A stretch of DNA of 64,000 bases from Azospirillum formosense (GTDB taxonomy: Bacteria; Pseudomonadota; Alphaproteobacteria; Azospirillales; Azospirillaceae). The notes below the pieces were generated by a model. The model saw only the letters and a list, made by a program, of their open reading frames with translations. It had not been told where the DNA came from and searched no databases. The stretch spans positions 277,001-341,000 of the forward strand of contig NZ_CP159404.1 in NCBI RefSeq assembly GCF_040500525.1, given 5' to 3'. The translations under genes and the position numbers were made by a program. Shown here piece after piece: positions 1-8,145 of this stretch. Within the stretch, counting starts at the first letter, position 1. Each line of letters opens with the position of its first letter.

Positions 1-662
1 AGGCGGCCCGCCGCGGCGAGGTTGCGCGCCGACAGGATCTGCACGCCGGCCCGCCCGCAGCCGAACACCACCTCGGCATCGGCGAGCAGCGCCTCCCGCG
101 CCGCGTCGTCGGGCGCGTCGGCGCAGGCGAGTTCCACCCCGAACCGGCGGCGGAACTCGGCGGCCTTGGGCTCGACGCCCGACAGGCCGCGGTGGCTGAC
201 CAGGGTGACGCGCGCGCCGGCCAGCGCCGCGATCACCGCAGTGATCCCGCCGACCACGCCGGTCCCGCCGAAGACCTTGAGGGTCAGCCCCTTGATGCCG
301 TCCGGGTGGCTGCGGCGCAGGGCGCGCTCGACGACGGCGACCATGGCGCCGGAGGTCGTGAAGGCGCCCGACGGATCGGCCATGACCGAGATGGTGAAGG
401 GCGCGAACATGGCCTTGCGGGCGGCGTCCATCATGTCGAGCGCCAGCACGGCGTCGCGCCCGCCGATGAACAGGCCGGTGCGCGCCGCGTTCGCCGGATC
501 GCGGGAGAACATCGCGTCCTGGGTGATGCCGGCGATCTCCTCCAGCGCGACGCCGGTGTAGGGGAACAGCGGCCCCATGCCGGCGTCCGCCGCCATGTTG
601 ACGTCGAAGGCGCTGACGTGCTTCAGCGGCGTCAGCATGTGCAGAACATAGGGTGCCGCCAT
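1..662 (-). CDS. mtdB: NAD(P)-dependent methylene-tetrahydromethanopterin dehydrogenase (partial, C-terminus outside window)
   Basis: The product oxidises methylene-H4MPT to methenyl-H4MPT in the cytoplasmic formaldehyde oxidation pathway. The minus strand reads from an ATG at 662 (MAAPYVLHMLTPLKHVSAFD) and stays open to the window edge, giving 220 codons of a protein usually near 300 residues. The N-terminal HMLTPLKH..FDVNMA..AG segment and the later glycine-rich nucleotide-binding stretch VFGGTGVVGG match methylotroph MtdB. It lies 33 nt downstream of the beta-RFAP synthase gene, in the same direction, so the two are probably cotranscribed. MtdA is the alternative family member, but the H4MPT context favours MtdB. 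Confidence 0.85.
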   Translation of the reverse strand, partial: MAAPYVLHMLTPLKHVSAFDVNMAADAGMGPLFPYTGVALEEIAGITQDAMFSRDPANAARTGLFIGGRDAVLALDMMDAARKAMFAPFTISVMADPSGAFTTSGAMVAVVERALRRSHPDGIKGLTLKVFGGTGVVGGITAVIAALAGARVTLVSHRGLSGVEPKAAEFRRRFGVELACADAPDDAAREALLADAEVVFGCGRAGVQILSARNLAAAGR

Positions 663-695
663 GGCGCGCCTCCCGCTTTGCTCGGGTGTGGGGGG

Positions 696-1691
696 TCAGG
701 AGGCCCGCAGCGCCACCCGGCCGGTGGTGGATTCCAGCGTCGCGCCGTCGTTGCGGCCACGGGCCAGATGGAAGTCCAGCGCGGACCCCGCCCAGCGGCG
801 CCGCGCCTCCGCCAGCAGGCCCTCGGCCCGCCGGGCGTCGCCGACGATGGCGAAGCCGGTCGGTCCCCAGGACGTCTGCCCGACGCCGGGAATGCCCTCC
901 GCCTCCAGCCATGCCAGCGCCTCGGCCACCAGCGGGCTGGTGAAGCGCCCGCCCTGGACCGGAGCGAAATGGTCGCCCACCGTGCGCTGCAGTTCGCCCA
1001 CCGCCCGCCCGAAACGGTCGGCGTCGCCCTCGATCAGCGCCGGCAGGGCCGCCATGACGATCAGGCGGCACAGATGCCCGGCCCGCTCCGCCGGAAAGGG
1101 CGGCAGCGCCTTGAAGGCCTGCAGCTCGGCGGTGCCGTGCAACCCCTGGCCGTCGCGGTGCAATATCAGCAGGACGCGCCAGGAGTCCGGAAAGGGCAGG
1201 CGTGCGACGATGGGCGGCGGCGCGTCGTCCGGCCCGCGGCCACCGTCGAGGATCACGCCGCCCTTCTCGAAGGCGCCGATCCCGATGCCGGAGCGGGCGC
1301 CGCGCTCCAGCTCCGCGGCGAGGCGGCGGACCGTCGAGGGCCGGCCGTGCAGATGCGCGAGCGCGGTGCCGACCGCCAGACCGAGCTGGGTGCCGGAGCC
1401 CAGCCCGACATGTTCGGGAATGGCCTCCTCCACCGTCAGTTCGGCGCGGGCCGGCCAGCGGAAGCGGTCGCAGACCGCCCGCGCGGCCTTCAGCGCGCGC
1501 TCCGCCGACGGGCCGCTCGCGCAGAGGCGGTCGGACGGGCGCGCGCGGAGGGTGGTCGTCATTCCGTCAAGCGTCAGGCCCAAACTGCCGAAGCGGCGGC
1601 CCAGGCCGCCGTTCATGTCGAGAAATCCCAGATGCAGGCGCGCGGGGGCCGTGACCCGCAGCTCCCTGACTTCATCGACGCCGAGTGGCAT
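696..1691 (-). CDS. mptG: beta-ribofuranosylaminobenzene 5'-phosphate (beta-RFAP) synthase
   Basis: This enzyme makes the first committed intermediate of (tetrahydro)methanopterin from p-aminobenzoate and PRPP. The 331-residue protein begins RELRVTAPARLHLGFLDMNG and contains the GHMP-kinase-like glycine/serine loop EHVGLGSGTQLGLAVG at about residues 94-109, both typical of the family. GVGQTSWGPTGFAIVGD near the C-terminus is the conserved second motif. It starts 133 nt from the divergent pterin dehydratase gene. The leader carries a hairpin plus U-tract (see 1752-1792) that could attenuate it. Presence of the gene shows that the organism makes its own methanopterin-type cofactor. Confidence 0.9.
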   Translation of the reverse strand: MPLGVDEVRELRVTAPARLHLGFLDMNGGLGRRFGSLGLTLDGMTTTLRARPSDRLCASGPSAERALKAARAVCDRFRWPARAELTVEEAIPEHVGLGSGTQLGLAVGTALAHLHGRPSTVRRLAAELERGARSGIGIGAFEKGGVILDGGRGPDDAPPPIVARLPFPDSWRVLLILHRDGQGLHGTAELQAFKALPPFPAERAGHLCRLIVMAALPALIEGDADRFGRAVGELQRTVGDHFAPVQGGRFTSPLVAEALAWLEAEGIPGVGQTSWGPTGFAIVGDARRAEGLLAEARRRWAGSALDFHLARGRNDGATLESTTGRVALRAS

Positions 1692-1824
1692 GAGGACCTC
1701 ACTCGCTTAAGGAAAGTTGCGTCGTTCTTTTGGTCATGATAATCTTGCATTAAAAAAAGACCCCGATCCAATAGTATATACCTCTTCGGGGTGAGGACTG
1801 TTCGGTCACTTCGGGGAGGAAGAC
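1692..1824. promoter_or_regulatory. Divergent promoter region between mptG and the pterin dehydratase/fhc operon
   Basis: This is a 133-bp AT-rich spacer between divergent start codons. It must hold promoters for both directions. An AT-rich block with TATATA at 1775-1780 lies upstream of a clear Shine-Dalgarno sequence (GGGGAGGA, about 1810-1817) for the plus-strand ATG at 1825. No consensus -35/-10 pair with normal spacing is certain. Confidence 0.4.
1752..1792 (-). terminator. Hairpin plus U7 in the mptG leader (terminator-like, possible attenuator)
   Basis: Read on the minus strand, ACCCCGA (1792-1786) pairs with TCGGGGT (1766-1760) across a 19-nt loop. It is followed by one C and seven T residues (1758-1752). 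This is intrinsic-terminator geometry, placed about 60 nt upstream of the mptG start. The long loop weakens the case. Confidence 0.35.
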
Positions 1825-2202
1825 ATGACCGCGGTTCAGGAAACCACCTATTCCGATACGGAAATCGTTGAGCGGCTGCAGCAAATATTGCCGCGGTGGC
1901 GGTTCGAGGACGGCTGGATTCGGCGGAAGTACAAGACGAACAGTTGGAAGGGCACCCTGATGGTGATCAACACGGTCGGCCATCTGGCCGAAGCCGCGTG
2001 GCACCACCCGGACCTCACCGCGTCCTACGCCTGGGTCGAGGTGCGGCTGAAAACCCACTCGGCCAAGGGAATCACCGACAAGGATTTCGACCTCGCCCGC
2101 AAGATCGAGGAGGTCATCCACTGGCAGCCCGCTCGTGACGGCGGCGCTTTGGAGGGAACGCCCAAGGACGATCCCCGCTTCGCCTACATCAAATACGACT
2201 GA
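1825..2202 (+). CDS. 4a-hydroxytetrahydrobiopterin (pterin-4a-carbinolamine) dehydratase family protein
   Basis: This is a small cytoplasmic pterin dehydratase of 125 residues. The family's catalytic histidines are visible: H60-H61-P62 (AEAAWHHPDL) and H78 (VRLKTHSAKGITDKDFDLA). There is no phenylalanine hydroxylase gene nearby. The gene heads the fhc operon, and its stop at 2202 is only 4 nt from the fhcB ATG at 2207. A role in pterin cofactor turnover or repair for the H4MPT pathway is therefore inferred rather than aromatic amino acid hydroxylation. GGGGAGGA gives a strong ribosome-binding site. Confidence 0.85.
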   Translation: MTAVQETTYSDTEIVERLQQILPRWRFEDGWIRRKYKTNSWKGTLMVINTVGHLAEAAWHHPDLTASYAWVEVRLKTHSAKGITDKDFDLARKIEEVIHWQPARDGGALEGTPKDDPRFAYIKYD

Positions 2203-2206
2203 CGGC

Positions 2207-3508
2207 ATGGCGAGCGACCGGCCAATTCCCGATGCCGTCCGCCCCGTCGTCCATCGCGACGTCGTGTGCCCGTTCTGCGGCCTCGGCTGCGACGACCTGA
2301 CCGTCGAGGAGGAGCCGCCGTCGACGCTGGCGGTGCGCTCCACCGACTGCCCGGTGGCGCGCGAGCGCTTTTCCCGAACACCGGCGGCCGAACCTCCGCG
2401 CGTCGCGGGCGTCGCGGTGCCGCTGGCGGAGGCGGTGGAGGCCGCCGCGGCGGTGCTGGCGGCGGCGCAGGCGCCCCTGGTGGCCGGGCTCGGCACCGAC
2501 GTCGATGGGGCGCGGGCCGCCCTGGCGCTCGCCGAACGGCTGGGCGCGGTGGTCGATCACGTGCTGTCCGACGGGCTGTACCGAAATCTGGCGGTGCTCC
2601 AGCGCACGGGCTGGATCGCGACGACCCTGGCCGAGCTGCGCAACCGCTGCGACCTGCTGCTGGTGGCCGGACCGGACCCGGCGGCGCTCCACCCGCGCCT
2701 CTTCGAGCGCTGGGTGGCACCCGCTCCGGCGTTTCAGGCGCCGCCGTCGCGGGAGGTGGTCTTCCTGTGCGGCGAACCGCTGGACAGCACGCGGGACGCG
2801 CTCTCGGGGCTTCCCGTTACCGTCCTGCCTGGCGACCCGGCGAGCGTCAGGGACGCGGCGGCGGCGCTGGCTGCGGCTTTGGTCGATCCGCTCCGCGCTT
2901 CGGGAGCCGCCAACATTGCAGCCGGCGACATCGCCGCCCTGGCGGAGCGGTTGATGAAGGCACGCTACGCGGTCGTGGCCTGGGCCGCCGCCGCTTTCGA
3001 CGGGACGCACGCCGACCTGACGGTGGAGCGGCTGGTCCAGCTCGTGCGCGACGTGAACCGGCACACCCGCTGCGCCGGTCTGCCGCTGGCCGGGCACGAC
3101 AACATGGTTGGGGTCAATCAGGTCTGCACCTGGCGCTTTGGGGTGCCGCTGCGCACGTCGCTGGCCGGAGGGGCGCCGCTGCACGATCCCCACCGCTTCG
3201 CCTGGGCGCGCTATGCGGCGGTGTCGGACGCCGTCGTCTGGGTGTCCGCCTTCCGGCCGGAGGTGCCGGCCTTTCCGGCGGAGCAGACCGTCATCGCGCT
3301 GGCGCCGCCGGGAACCGTCTTCGCCGACGAGCCGGCGGTGGTCATCCCGGTCGGCACGCCGGGCATCGACCATGCGGCCCATGTCTTCCGCAGCGACACG
3401 GTGGTCGCCCTGCGCGCGCGGGGCCTCATCGACCGTGGTCTGCCGGACGTCGCGGCCGTGTTGACGGCCATCGCCGCCGCCTTGCCGCAGGAGGCCCCCG
3501 CATGCTGA
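2207..3508 (+). CDS. fhcB: Formyltransferase/hydrolase complex subunit FhcB (formylmethanofuran dehydrogenase subunit B homologue)
   Basis: FhcB is a subunit of the FhcABCD complex, which transfers the formyl group of formyl-H4MPT to methylofuran and hydrolyses it to formate. I chose the ATG at 2207 (MASDRP), giving 433 residues; an upstream ATG at 2135 would overlap the dehydratase gene. Cysteines C21, C24, C28 and C48 (VCPFCGLGCDD..TDCP) keep the spacing of the archaeal FwdB [4Fe-4S] site. The archaeal Cys-His that binds W/Mo is replaced in the aligned stretch at about 116-127 (VVDHVLSDGLYR). The protein is thus a non-redox descendant, as known for bacterial Fhc. It overlaps fhcA by 7 nt. 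Confidence 0.9.
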   Translation: MASDRPIPDAVRPVVHRDVVCPFCGLGCDDLTVEEEPPSTLAVRSTDCPVARERFSRTPAAEPPRVAGVAVPLAEAVEAAAAVLAAAQAPLVAGLGTDVDGARAALALAERLGAVVDHVLSDGLYRNLAVLQRTGWIATTLAELRNRCDLLLVAGPDPAALHPRLFERWVAPAPAFQAPPSREVVFLCGEPLDSTRDALSGLPVTVLPGDPASVRDAAAALAAALVDPLRASGAANIAAGDIAALAERLMKARYAVVAWAAAAFDGTHADLTVERLVQLVRDVNRHTRCAGLPLAGHDNMVGVNQVCTWRFGVPLRTSLAGGAPLHDPHRFAWARYAAVSDAVVWVSAFRPEVPAFPAEQTVIALAPPGTVFADEPAVVIPVGTPGIDHAAHVFRSDTVVALRARGLIDRGLPDVAAVLTAIAAALPQEAPAC

Positions 3509-5151
3509 CGAAACTCGCCGGGGCGCGCCTTTACGACCCGGCCAACGGGCGCGACGGCGCGGTGGGCGACCTGTTCTTTCGGGACGGGCGGATCGTCGCC
3601 GATCCCGGCCCCGGCGCCGCGCCGGACGAGGTCCACGACCTGTCCGGGCGGATCGTGATGGCCGGCGCCATCGACATCCACAGCCACATCGCCGGCGGCA
3701 AGGTCAACATCGCGCGCCTCCTGATGGCGGAGGAACACCGCGCGGCTGCGGAGGAGCCTTGCGGTTGCGCCGGCCTCGCCACCCCCTCCACCCACGCCAC
3801 CGGCTGCCGCTACGCCCAGATGGGCTACACGGCGGCCTTCGAGCCGGCGATGCTGCCGAGCAACGCCCGCCACGCCCATCTGGAAATGGCGGACATCCCA
3901 TTGATCGACACCGGCGGCTATCTGGTGCTGGGCAACGACGACCTGCTGCTGGAGCTTCTCGCCTCCGGCGCCGGTGAGGCGGCGGTGGCCGATTACGTCG
4001 GCTTCATGCTGAACGCCACGCGCAGCCTCGCGGTCAAGGCGGTGAATCCCGGCGGAATCAACGCCTTCAAGTACAACCAGCGCCGCCTCGACGTGGACGA
4101 GACCGGCCCCTTCCACGCCATCACGCCGCGCCGCATCCTCACCGCCCTGGCGGGGGCGGTGCAGCGGCTGGGCATCCCGCATCCGCTGCATCTGCACGGC
4201 TTCAACCTGGGTGTTCCCGGCAACGTCGAGGCGACGCTCGACAGCATCGCGGCGGTCGACGGCCTGCGGCTCCACCTCACCCACGTCCAGTTCCACGCCT
4301 ACGGCGCGGAGGGCGACCGGAAATTCTCCTCCGCCGCCGCGCGGGTGGCCGAGGCGGTCAACCGCCGTCCCAACATCTCGGTGGATGTCGGGCAGATCAT
4401 GTTCGGCCAGACGGTGACCGCCTCGGCCGACACCATGGCCCAGATGAACAACGCCGGGCTCGCCCATCCCAAGAAATGGGTGATGATGGACATCGAATGC
4501 GACGCCGGCTGCGGCGTCGTGCCCTTCCGCTACCGCGACAAGGCCTTCGTCAACGCGCTGCAATGGGCGATCGGGCTGGAGCTATTCCTGCTGATCGAGG
4601 ACCCCTGGCGGATCTTCCTCACCACCGACCACCCCAACGGCGCGCCCTTTACCAGCTATCCCGAGCTGATCCGCCTGCTGATGGACCGCGATCACCGCCT
4701 CGCCCGGATGGCGGACCTGCACCCGGCGTTGCCGGAACACACCATCCTCGGGTCGCTGACGCGCGAGTATTCGCTGGGCGAGATCGCCACCATGACCCGT
4801 GCCGCGCCGGCGCGCATCCTGGGCCTGACCGACCGCGGCCATCTCGGGTCGGGAGCGGTCGCCGACATCACCGTCTACACCGACCGGCCGGACCGCCGCG
4901 CCATGTTCGAGAAGCCGGACCTCGTCTTCAAGGACGGCCGGCTGATCGTCCGCGACGGCGTGGTGGTGGCGTTCCTCCAGGGGCGCACGCATGTGGTGGA
5001 ACCCGCCTACGATTCGACGATCGAATCCTGGATGGCGCGCCGCTTCGACGAGCGCATGGGCCAGCGGTTGACGCAGTTCCGCATCGCGGAGGAGGAAATC
5101 CGCGGCGGCAACGGGCTGCTCCGCCACGCCTGCCAGCCCGGAGCATTTTGA
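3502..5151 (+). CDS. fhcA: Formyltransferase/hydrolase complex subunit FhcA (formylmethanofuran dehydrogenase subunit A homologue, amidohydrolase fold)
   Basis: FhcA is the hydrolytic subunit: it cleaves formylmethanofuran-type cofactor to formate at a binuclear metal site. The 549-residue protein begins at the ATG at 3502, inside the end of fhcB. The amidohydrolase metal motif IDIHSHIAGG gives H60 and H62. HPLHLHGFNLGVPGN and FLTTDHPNGAPFTSYPEL match the other active-site segments of FwdA/FhcA. Length is normal for the family. Its position between fhcB and fhcD is the usual fhc order in methylotrophs. Confidence 0.93.
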   Translation: MLTKLAGARLYDPANGRDGAVGDLFFRDGRIVADPGPGAAPDEVHDLSGRIVMAGAIDIHSHIAGGKVNIARLLMAEEHRAAAEEPCGCAGLATPSTHATGCRYAQMGYTAAFEPAMLPSNARHAHLEMADIPLIDTGGYLVLGNDDLLLELLASGAGEAAVADYVGFMLNATRSLAVKAVNPGGINAFKYNQRRLDVDETGPFHAITPRRILTALAGAVQRLGIPHPLHLHGFNLGVPGNVEATLDSIAAVDGLRLHLTHVQFHAYGAEGDRKFSSAAARVAEAVNRRPNISVDVGQIMFGQTVTASADTMAQMNNAGLAHPKKWVMMDIECDAGCGVVPFRYRDKAFVNALQWAIGLELFLLIEDPWRIFLTTDHPNGAPFTSYPELIRLLMDRDHRLARMADLHPALPEHTILGSLTREYSLGEIATMTRAAPARILGLTDRGHLGSGAVADITVYTDRPDRRAMFEKPDLVFKDGRLIVRDGVVVAFLQGRTHVVEPAYDSTIESWMARRFDERMGQRLTQFRIAEEEIRGGNGLLRHACQPGAF

Positions 5152-5164
5152 TGGGGGCGTTCTG

Positions 5165-6064
5165 ATGCGGCTCAACGGCGTCCACGTCGAGGACACCTTC
5201 GCCGAGGCATTCCCCATGCTCGGCACGCGGCTGGTGATCACCGCCGACACGCCGGCCTGGGTCCAGGCGGCGGTGGTCAGCCTGACGGGCTTCGCCACCT
5301 CGGTCATCGCCTGCGGCTGCGAGGCGGCGATGGAACGCGTGTTGCCGCCCGACGGGACGCCGGATTCGCGGCCCGGCGCCGCGGTGCTTCTCTTCGCGAT
5401 GTCGAAGGCGGAGCTGGCCAAGCAGGTGGCGCGCCGCGTCGGCCAATGCGTGATGACCTGCCCCGGGACGGCCTGCTACGCCGGGCTGCGGGATGGCCCG
5501 ACGATCCCGCTCGGCAACGCGCTGCGCTATTTCGGCGACGGCTGGCAGATCGCCAAGCGGGTCGGCACCCGCCGCTATTGGCGAATCCCGGTTATGGACG
5601 GCGAGTTCCTGTGCGAGGCCTCCACCGCGGCGGTGCAGGGCGTCGGCGGCGGCAATTTCATCATCCTGGCGGCGGACCGCCGCGCCGGTCTGGCGGCGGC
5701 GCAGGCCGCGGTCCAGGCGATCCGCGAGGTGCCGGGCGCCATCCTGCCCTTTCCCGGCGGGGTGGTCCGTTCCGGTTCCAAGATCGGCGGCAAATACAAC
5801 GGGCTGATCGCCTCCACCAACACGGCCTTCTGCCCGACGCTGCGGGCGGCGGCACCGGTGTCGCTGGTGCCGGAGGGGGTGGAATCCATTCTTGAGCTGG
5901 TCATCGACGGGGTGAGCGAGGCGGCGGTGGCGGCCGCCATGCGCGCGGGCATCGCCGCGGTCGCCGGACAGGGCGCCGAAGGCGGCGTGGTGTCGGTCAC
6001 CGCCGGCAACTACGGCGGCAAGCTCGGCCGCTACCAGTTCCGCCTGCACGAGGTCATGGCATGA
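5165..6064 (+). CDS. fhcD: Formylmethanofuran:tetrahydromethanopterin formyltransferase (Fhc subunit D)
   Basis: FhcD moves the formyl group between formyl-H4MPT and the methanofuran analogue, feeding FhcA. The 299-residue length is normal for Ftr/FhcD. The start MRLNGVHVEDTFAEAFPMLG and the segment QCVMTCPGTACYAGL are characteristic. The C-terminus overlaps the fhcC ATG by 4 nt (ATGA), so the subunits are translationally coupled. Stop and start spacing to fhcA is 13 nt. Confidence 0.93.
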   Translation: MRLNGVHVEDTFAEAFPMLGTRLVITADTPAWVQAAVVSLTGFATSVIACGCEAAMERVLPPDGTPDSRPGAAVLLFAMSKAELAKQVARRVGQCVMTCPGTACYAGLRDGPTIPLGNALRYFGDGWQIAKRVGTRRYWRIPVMDGEFLCEASTAAVQGVGGGNFIILAADRRAGLAAAQAAVQAIREVPGAILPFPGGVVRSGSKIGGKYNGLIASTNTAFCPTLRAAAPVSLVPEGVESILELVIDGVSEAAVAAAMRAGIAAVAGQGAEGGVVSVTAGNYGGKLGRYQFRLHEVMA

Positions 6065-6885
6065 GCGGCATCATCCTCACCACCCGCGACCCCGCCAGCC
6101 CGCCCATCGACATGACGGGCGTGCTGCCCGAACGGCTGGGCGAAGGCGGGCGGGAGGCGCTCGCCGGGGTGATGCTGGTCCGTGGCCGGGAGCGTCATCG
6201 GCTGGACACGCTGTTCTTGCTGGAGGAGGGCGGCCCGTCCGGCACCCTGGTCCTGCGACCCGGCGGCGCGGTGCTCGACTGGGTGGGGACCGGCATGGGC
6301 GCCGGGGCGATGCTGGTCGAGGGGGGGTGCGGCGCCTACGCCGGCAGCGCCATGCGCGGCGGCACGTTGACCGTCGAGGGGAATTGCGGGGCCTTCGCCG
6401 GCGCCGGGATGGCCGGCGGGGCCCTGCGCGTCGCGGGCGATGCCGGTGATTTCCTGGGGGCGCCGCTGGCCGGCGGCACGCGCGGCATGAGCGGCGGCTC
6501 CGTCGTCGTCATTGGCAACGCCGGGGACCGCGTCGGCGAGCGGATGCGGCGGGGGCTGATCGCCGTCCACGGGCGGGCGGGGAGCCTGTGCGGAACCCGG
6601 ATGATCGCCGGGACCATCGTCGTCGGCGCCGGTTGCGGCCCCGATCCGGGGCAGGCCATGCGCCGCGGCTCCATCCTGCTGCCCCAAGCGCCGCTAGCCG
6701 TTCCGTCCGGCTTCGTCGACGGCGGCATGAACGACTGGCTGTTTCTGGACCTGATGCGGAAGGAGCTGATCGATGGCGGGGCTTGGCCCAGTGGATTCCC
6801 AACCGCCGGAACCCGTGCCCGGCGCCTTATCGGCGACCGGTCGGCCGGGGGGATCGGAGAGGTGCTTGTTCTTGCGGAAGCGTAG
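6061..6885 (+). CDS. fhcC: Formyltransferase/hydrolase complex subunit FhcC (formylmethanofuran dehydrogenase subunit C homologue)
   Basis: FhcC is the structural beta-helix subunit of the formyltransferase/hydrolase complex, 274 residues long. Its middle (about 85-215) is a run of G-X-X-X-G-x-G turns such as GTGMGAGAMLVEGGCGAYAG and MAGGALRVAGDAGDFLGAPLAGG, the hallmark of FwdC and of the GltB C-terminal domain. It is the fourth gene of fhcBADC and overlaps the start of the next gene. Confidence 0.92.
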   Translation: MSGIILTTRDPASPPIDMTGVLPERLGEGGREALAGVMLVRGRERHRLDTLFLLEEGGPSGTLVLRPGGAVLDWVGTGMGAGAMLVEGGCGAYAGSAMRGGTLTVEGNCGAFAGAGMAGGALRVAGDAGDFLGAPLAGGTRGMSGGSVVVIGNAGDRVGERMRRGLIAVHGRAGSLCGTRMIAGTIVVGAGCGPDPGQAMRRGSILLPQAPLAVPSGFVDGGMNDWLFLDLMRKELIDGGAWPSGFPTAGTRARRLIGDRSAGGIGEVLVLAEA

Positions 6886-8089
6886 CGGGCACGCACCCGC
6901 GAGCCGGGCCGCCGCCCTTTTGGCGATCGCCGCAGCGCTGCTGTTCGGAGCCCCGGCCTGGGGCGCCGATCCGATGGTGGTCCGCATCGGCTATCTGACC
7001 CGCGCGGAGGAGCCACGGATTCCCCAGACCTTCCTCGAACCGGTGTCGGACGACGAGGGCGTCCAGGGCGCCCGCCTCGCCATCGCCGACAACAACACGA
7101 CGGGGCGCTTCCTCAACCAGCGCTTCGATCTGGTCGAGGTGACCGTGCCGGAGGACGGGCGCGTCGAGGACGCCGTGCGCGACCTCGCCGGGCAGGGCGT
7201 GCGCCTGCTCGTCGCCGACCTGACGGAGGACACGCTGCTCGCCGCGGCGGCGGCGCCCGAGGCGGCCGACATGCTGATCTTCAACACCCGCGCCCCGGAC
7301 GACGACCTGCGCAACGAGCGCTGCCGCGCCAACCTGCTGCACGTCACGCCCAGCCGGCGGATGCAGGCCGACGCGCTGGCCCAGTATCTCGCCTCGCGGA
7401 AATGGATGAACTGGCTGCTGGTGGTGGGGCGGACGCCGCAGGACGCCGCCTACGCCGACGCGATCCGCGCCGCCGCCAAGCGCTACCGCGCCAAGATCGT
7501 CGAGGAGAAGCGCTGGGCCTTCGAGGACGCGAACCGCCGCGTCGACACCGGCCACGTTACCGTCCAGTCGGAGATCCTCACCTTCACCCAGGGCACCGAG
7601 CACGACGTGCTGGTCGTCGCCGACGAGGCGGACGGGTTCGGCGAGTACCTGCTCTACCAGACCTGGCTGCCCCGCCCGGTCGCCGGCACCCATGGTCTCG
7701 TCCCGACCGCGTGGTCGCGCGTGCACGAGCAGTGGGGGGCGACGCAGATCCACAGCCGCTTCGAACGGCAGGCCGGGCGCTGGATGCGCCCGCGCGACTA
7801 CACCGCCTGGATGGCCGTCCGCGCGGTGGGCGAAGCGGCGACGCGCACCAAGTCCGCCGACTCCGGAGCACTCGCCGCCTTCGTGCGCGGTCCGGACTTC
7901 GCCTTGCCGGCCTTCAAGGGGCAGGGGCTGACCTTCCGCGACTGGGACGGACAGCTTCGGCAGCCGGTGCTGCTGGCCGGGCCGCGGGTGCTCGTCTCGG
8001 TGTCGCCGCAACCGGGCTACCTGCACCAGTTCTCGGAACTCGACACGCTCGGCGACGACCGTCCGGAAAGCCGGTGCCGCAACCGCTGA
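6872..8089 (+). CDS. PQQ-dehydrogenase-associated ABC transporter substrate-binding protein
   Basis: This is a periplasmic binding-protein-like subunit of the ABC system that accompanies PQQ-dependent alcohol dehydrogenases (PQQ_ABC family); its ligand is not known. The frame is open from an ATG at 6773. A TTG at 6872 has GGAGAGG at 6856-6862 upstream and gives a clean signal peptide (LRKRS...ALLAIAAALLFGAPAWGA) and 405 residues, so I prefer it. The body VVRIGYLTRAEEPR..QGARLAIADNN resembles periplasmic type-I binding proteins. It overlaps fhcC by 14 nt and is followed by the beta-propeller, ATPase and permease of the same system. Confidence 0.8.
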   Translation: MRKRSGHAPASRAAALLAIAAALLFGAPAWGADPMVVRIGYLTRAEEPRIPQTFLEPVSDDEGVQGARLAIADNNTTGRFLNQRFDLVEVTVPEDGRVEDAVRDLAGQGVRLLVADLTEDTLLAAAAAPEAADMLIFNTRAPDDDLRNERCRANLLHVTPSRRMQADALAQYLASRKWMNWLLVVGRTPQDAAYADAIRAAAKRYRAKIVEEKRWAFEDANRRVDTGHVTVQSEILTFTQGTEHDVLVVADEADGFGEYLLYQTWLPRPVAGTHGLVPTAWSRVHEQWGATQIHSRFERQAGRWMRPRDYTAWMAVRAVGEAATRTKSADSGALAAFVRGPDFALPAFKGQGLTFRDWDGQLRQPVLLAGPRVLVSVSPQPGYLHQFSELDTLGDDRPESRCRNR

Positions 8090-8145
8090 GAGCCGAACTG
8101 TTGTGAACAAGCCCCCGGCAGGGGGCAACCATGGGAGGGAACGTC

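Noticed and set aside
192-1739. 515-codon plus-strand frame at the start of the window
   Set aside because: It is antisense to mtdB and mptG, and the translated product has no family features.
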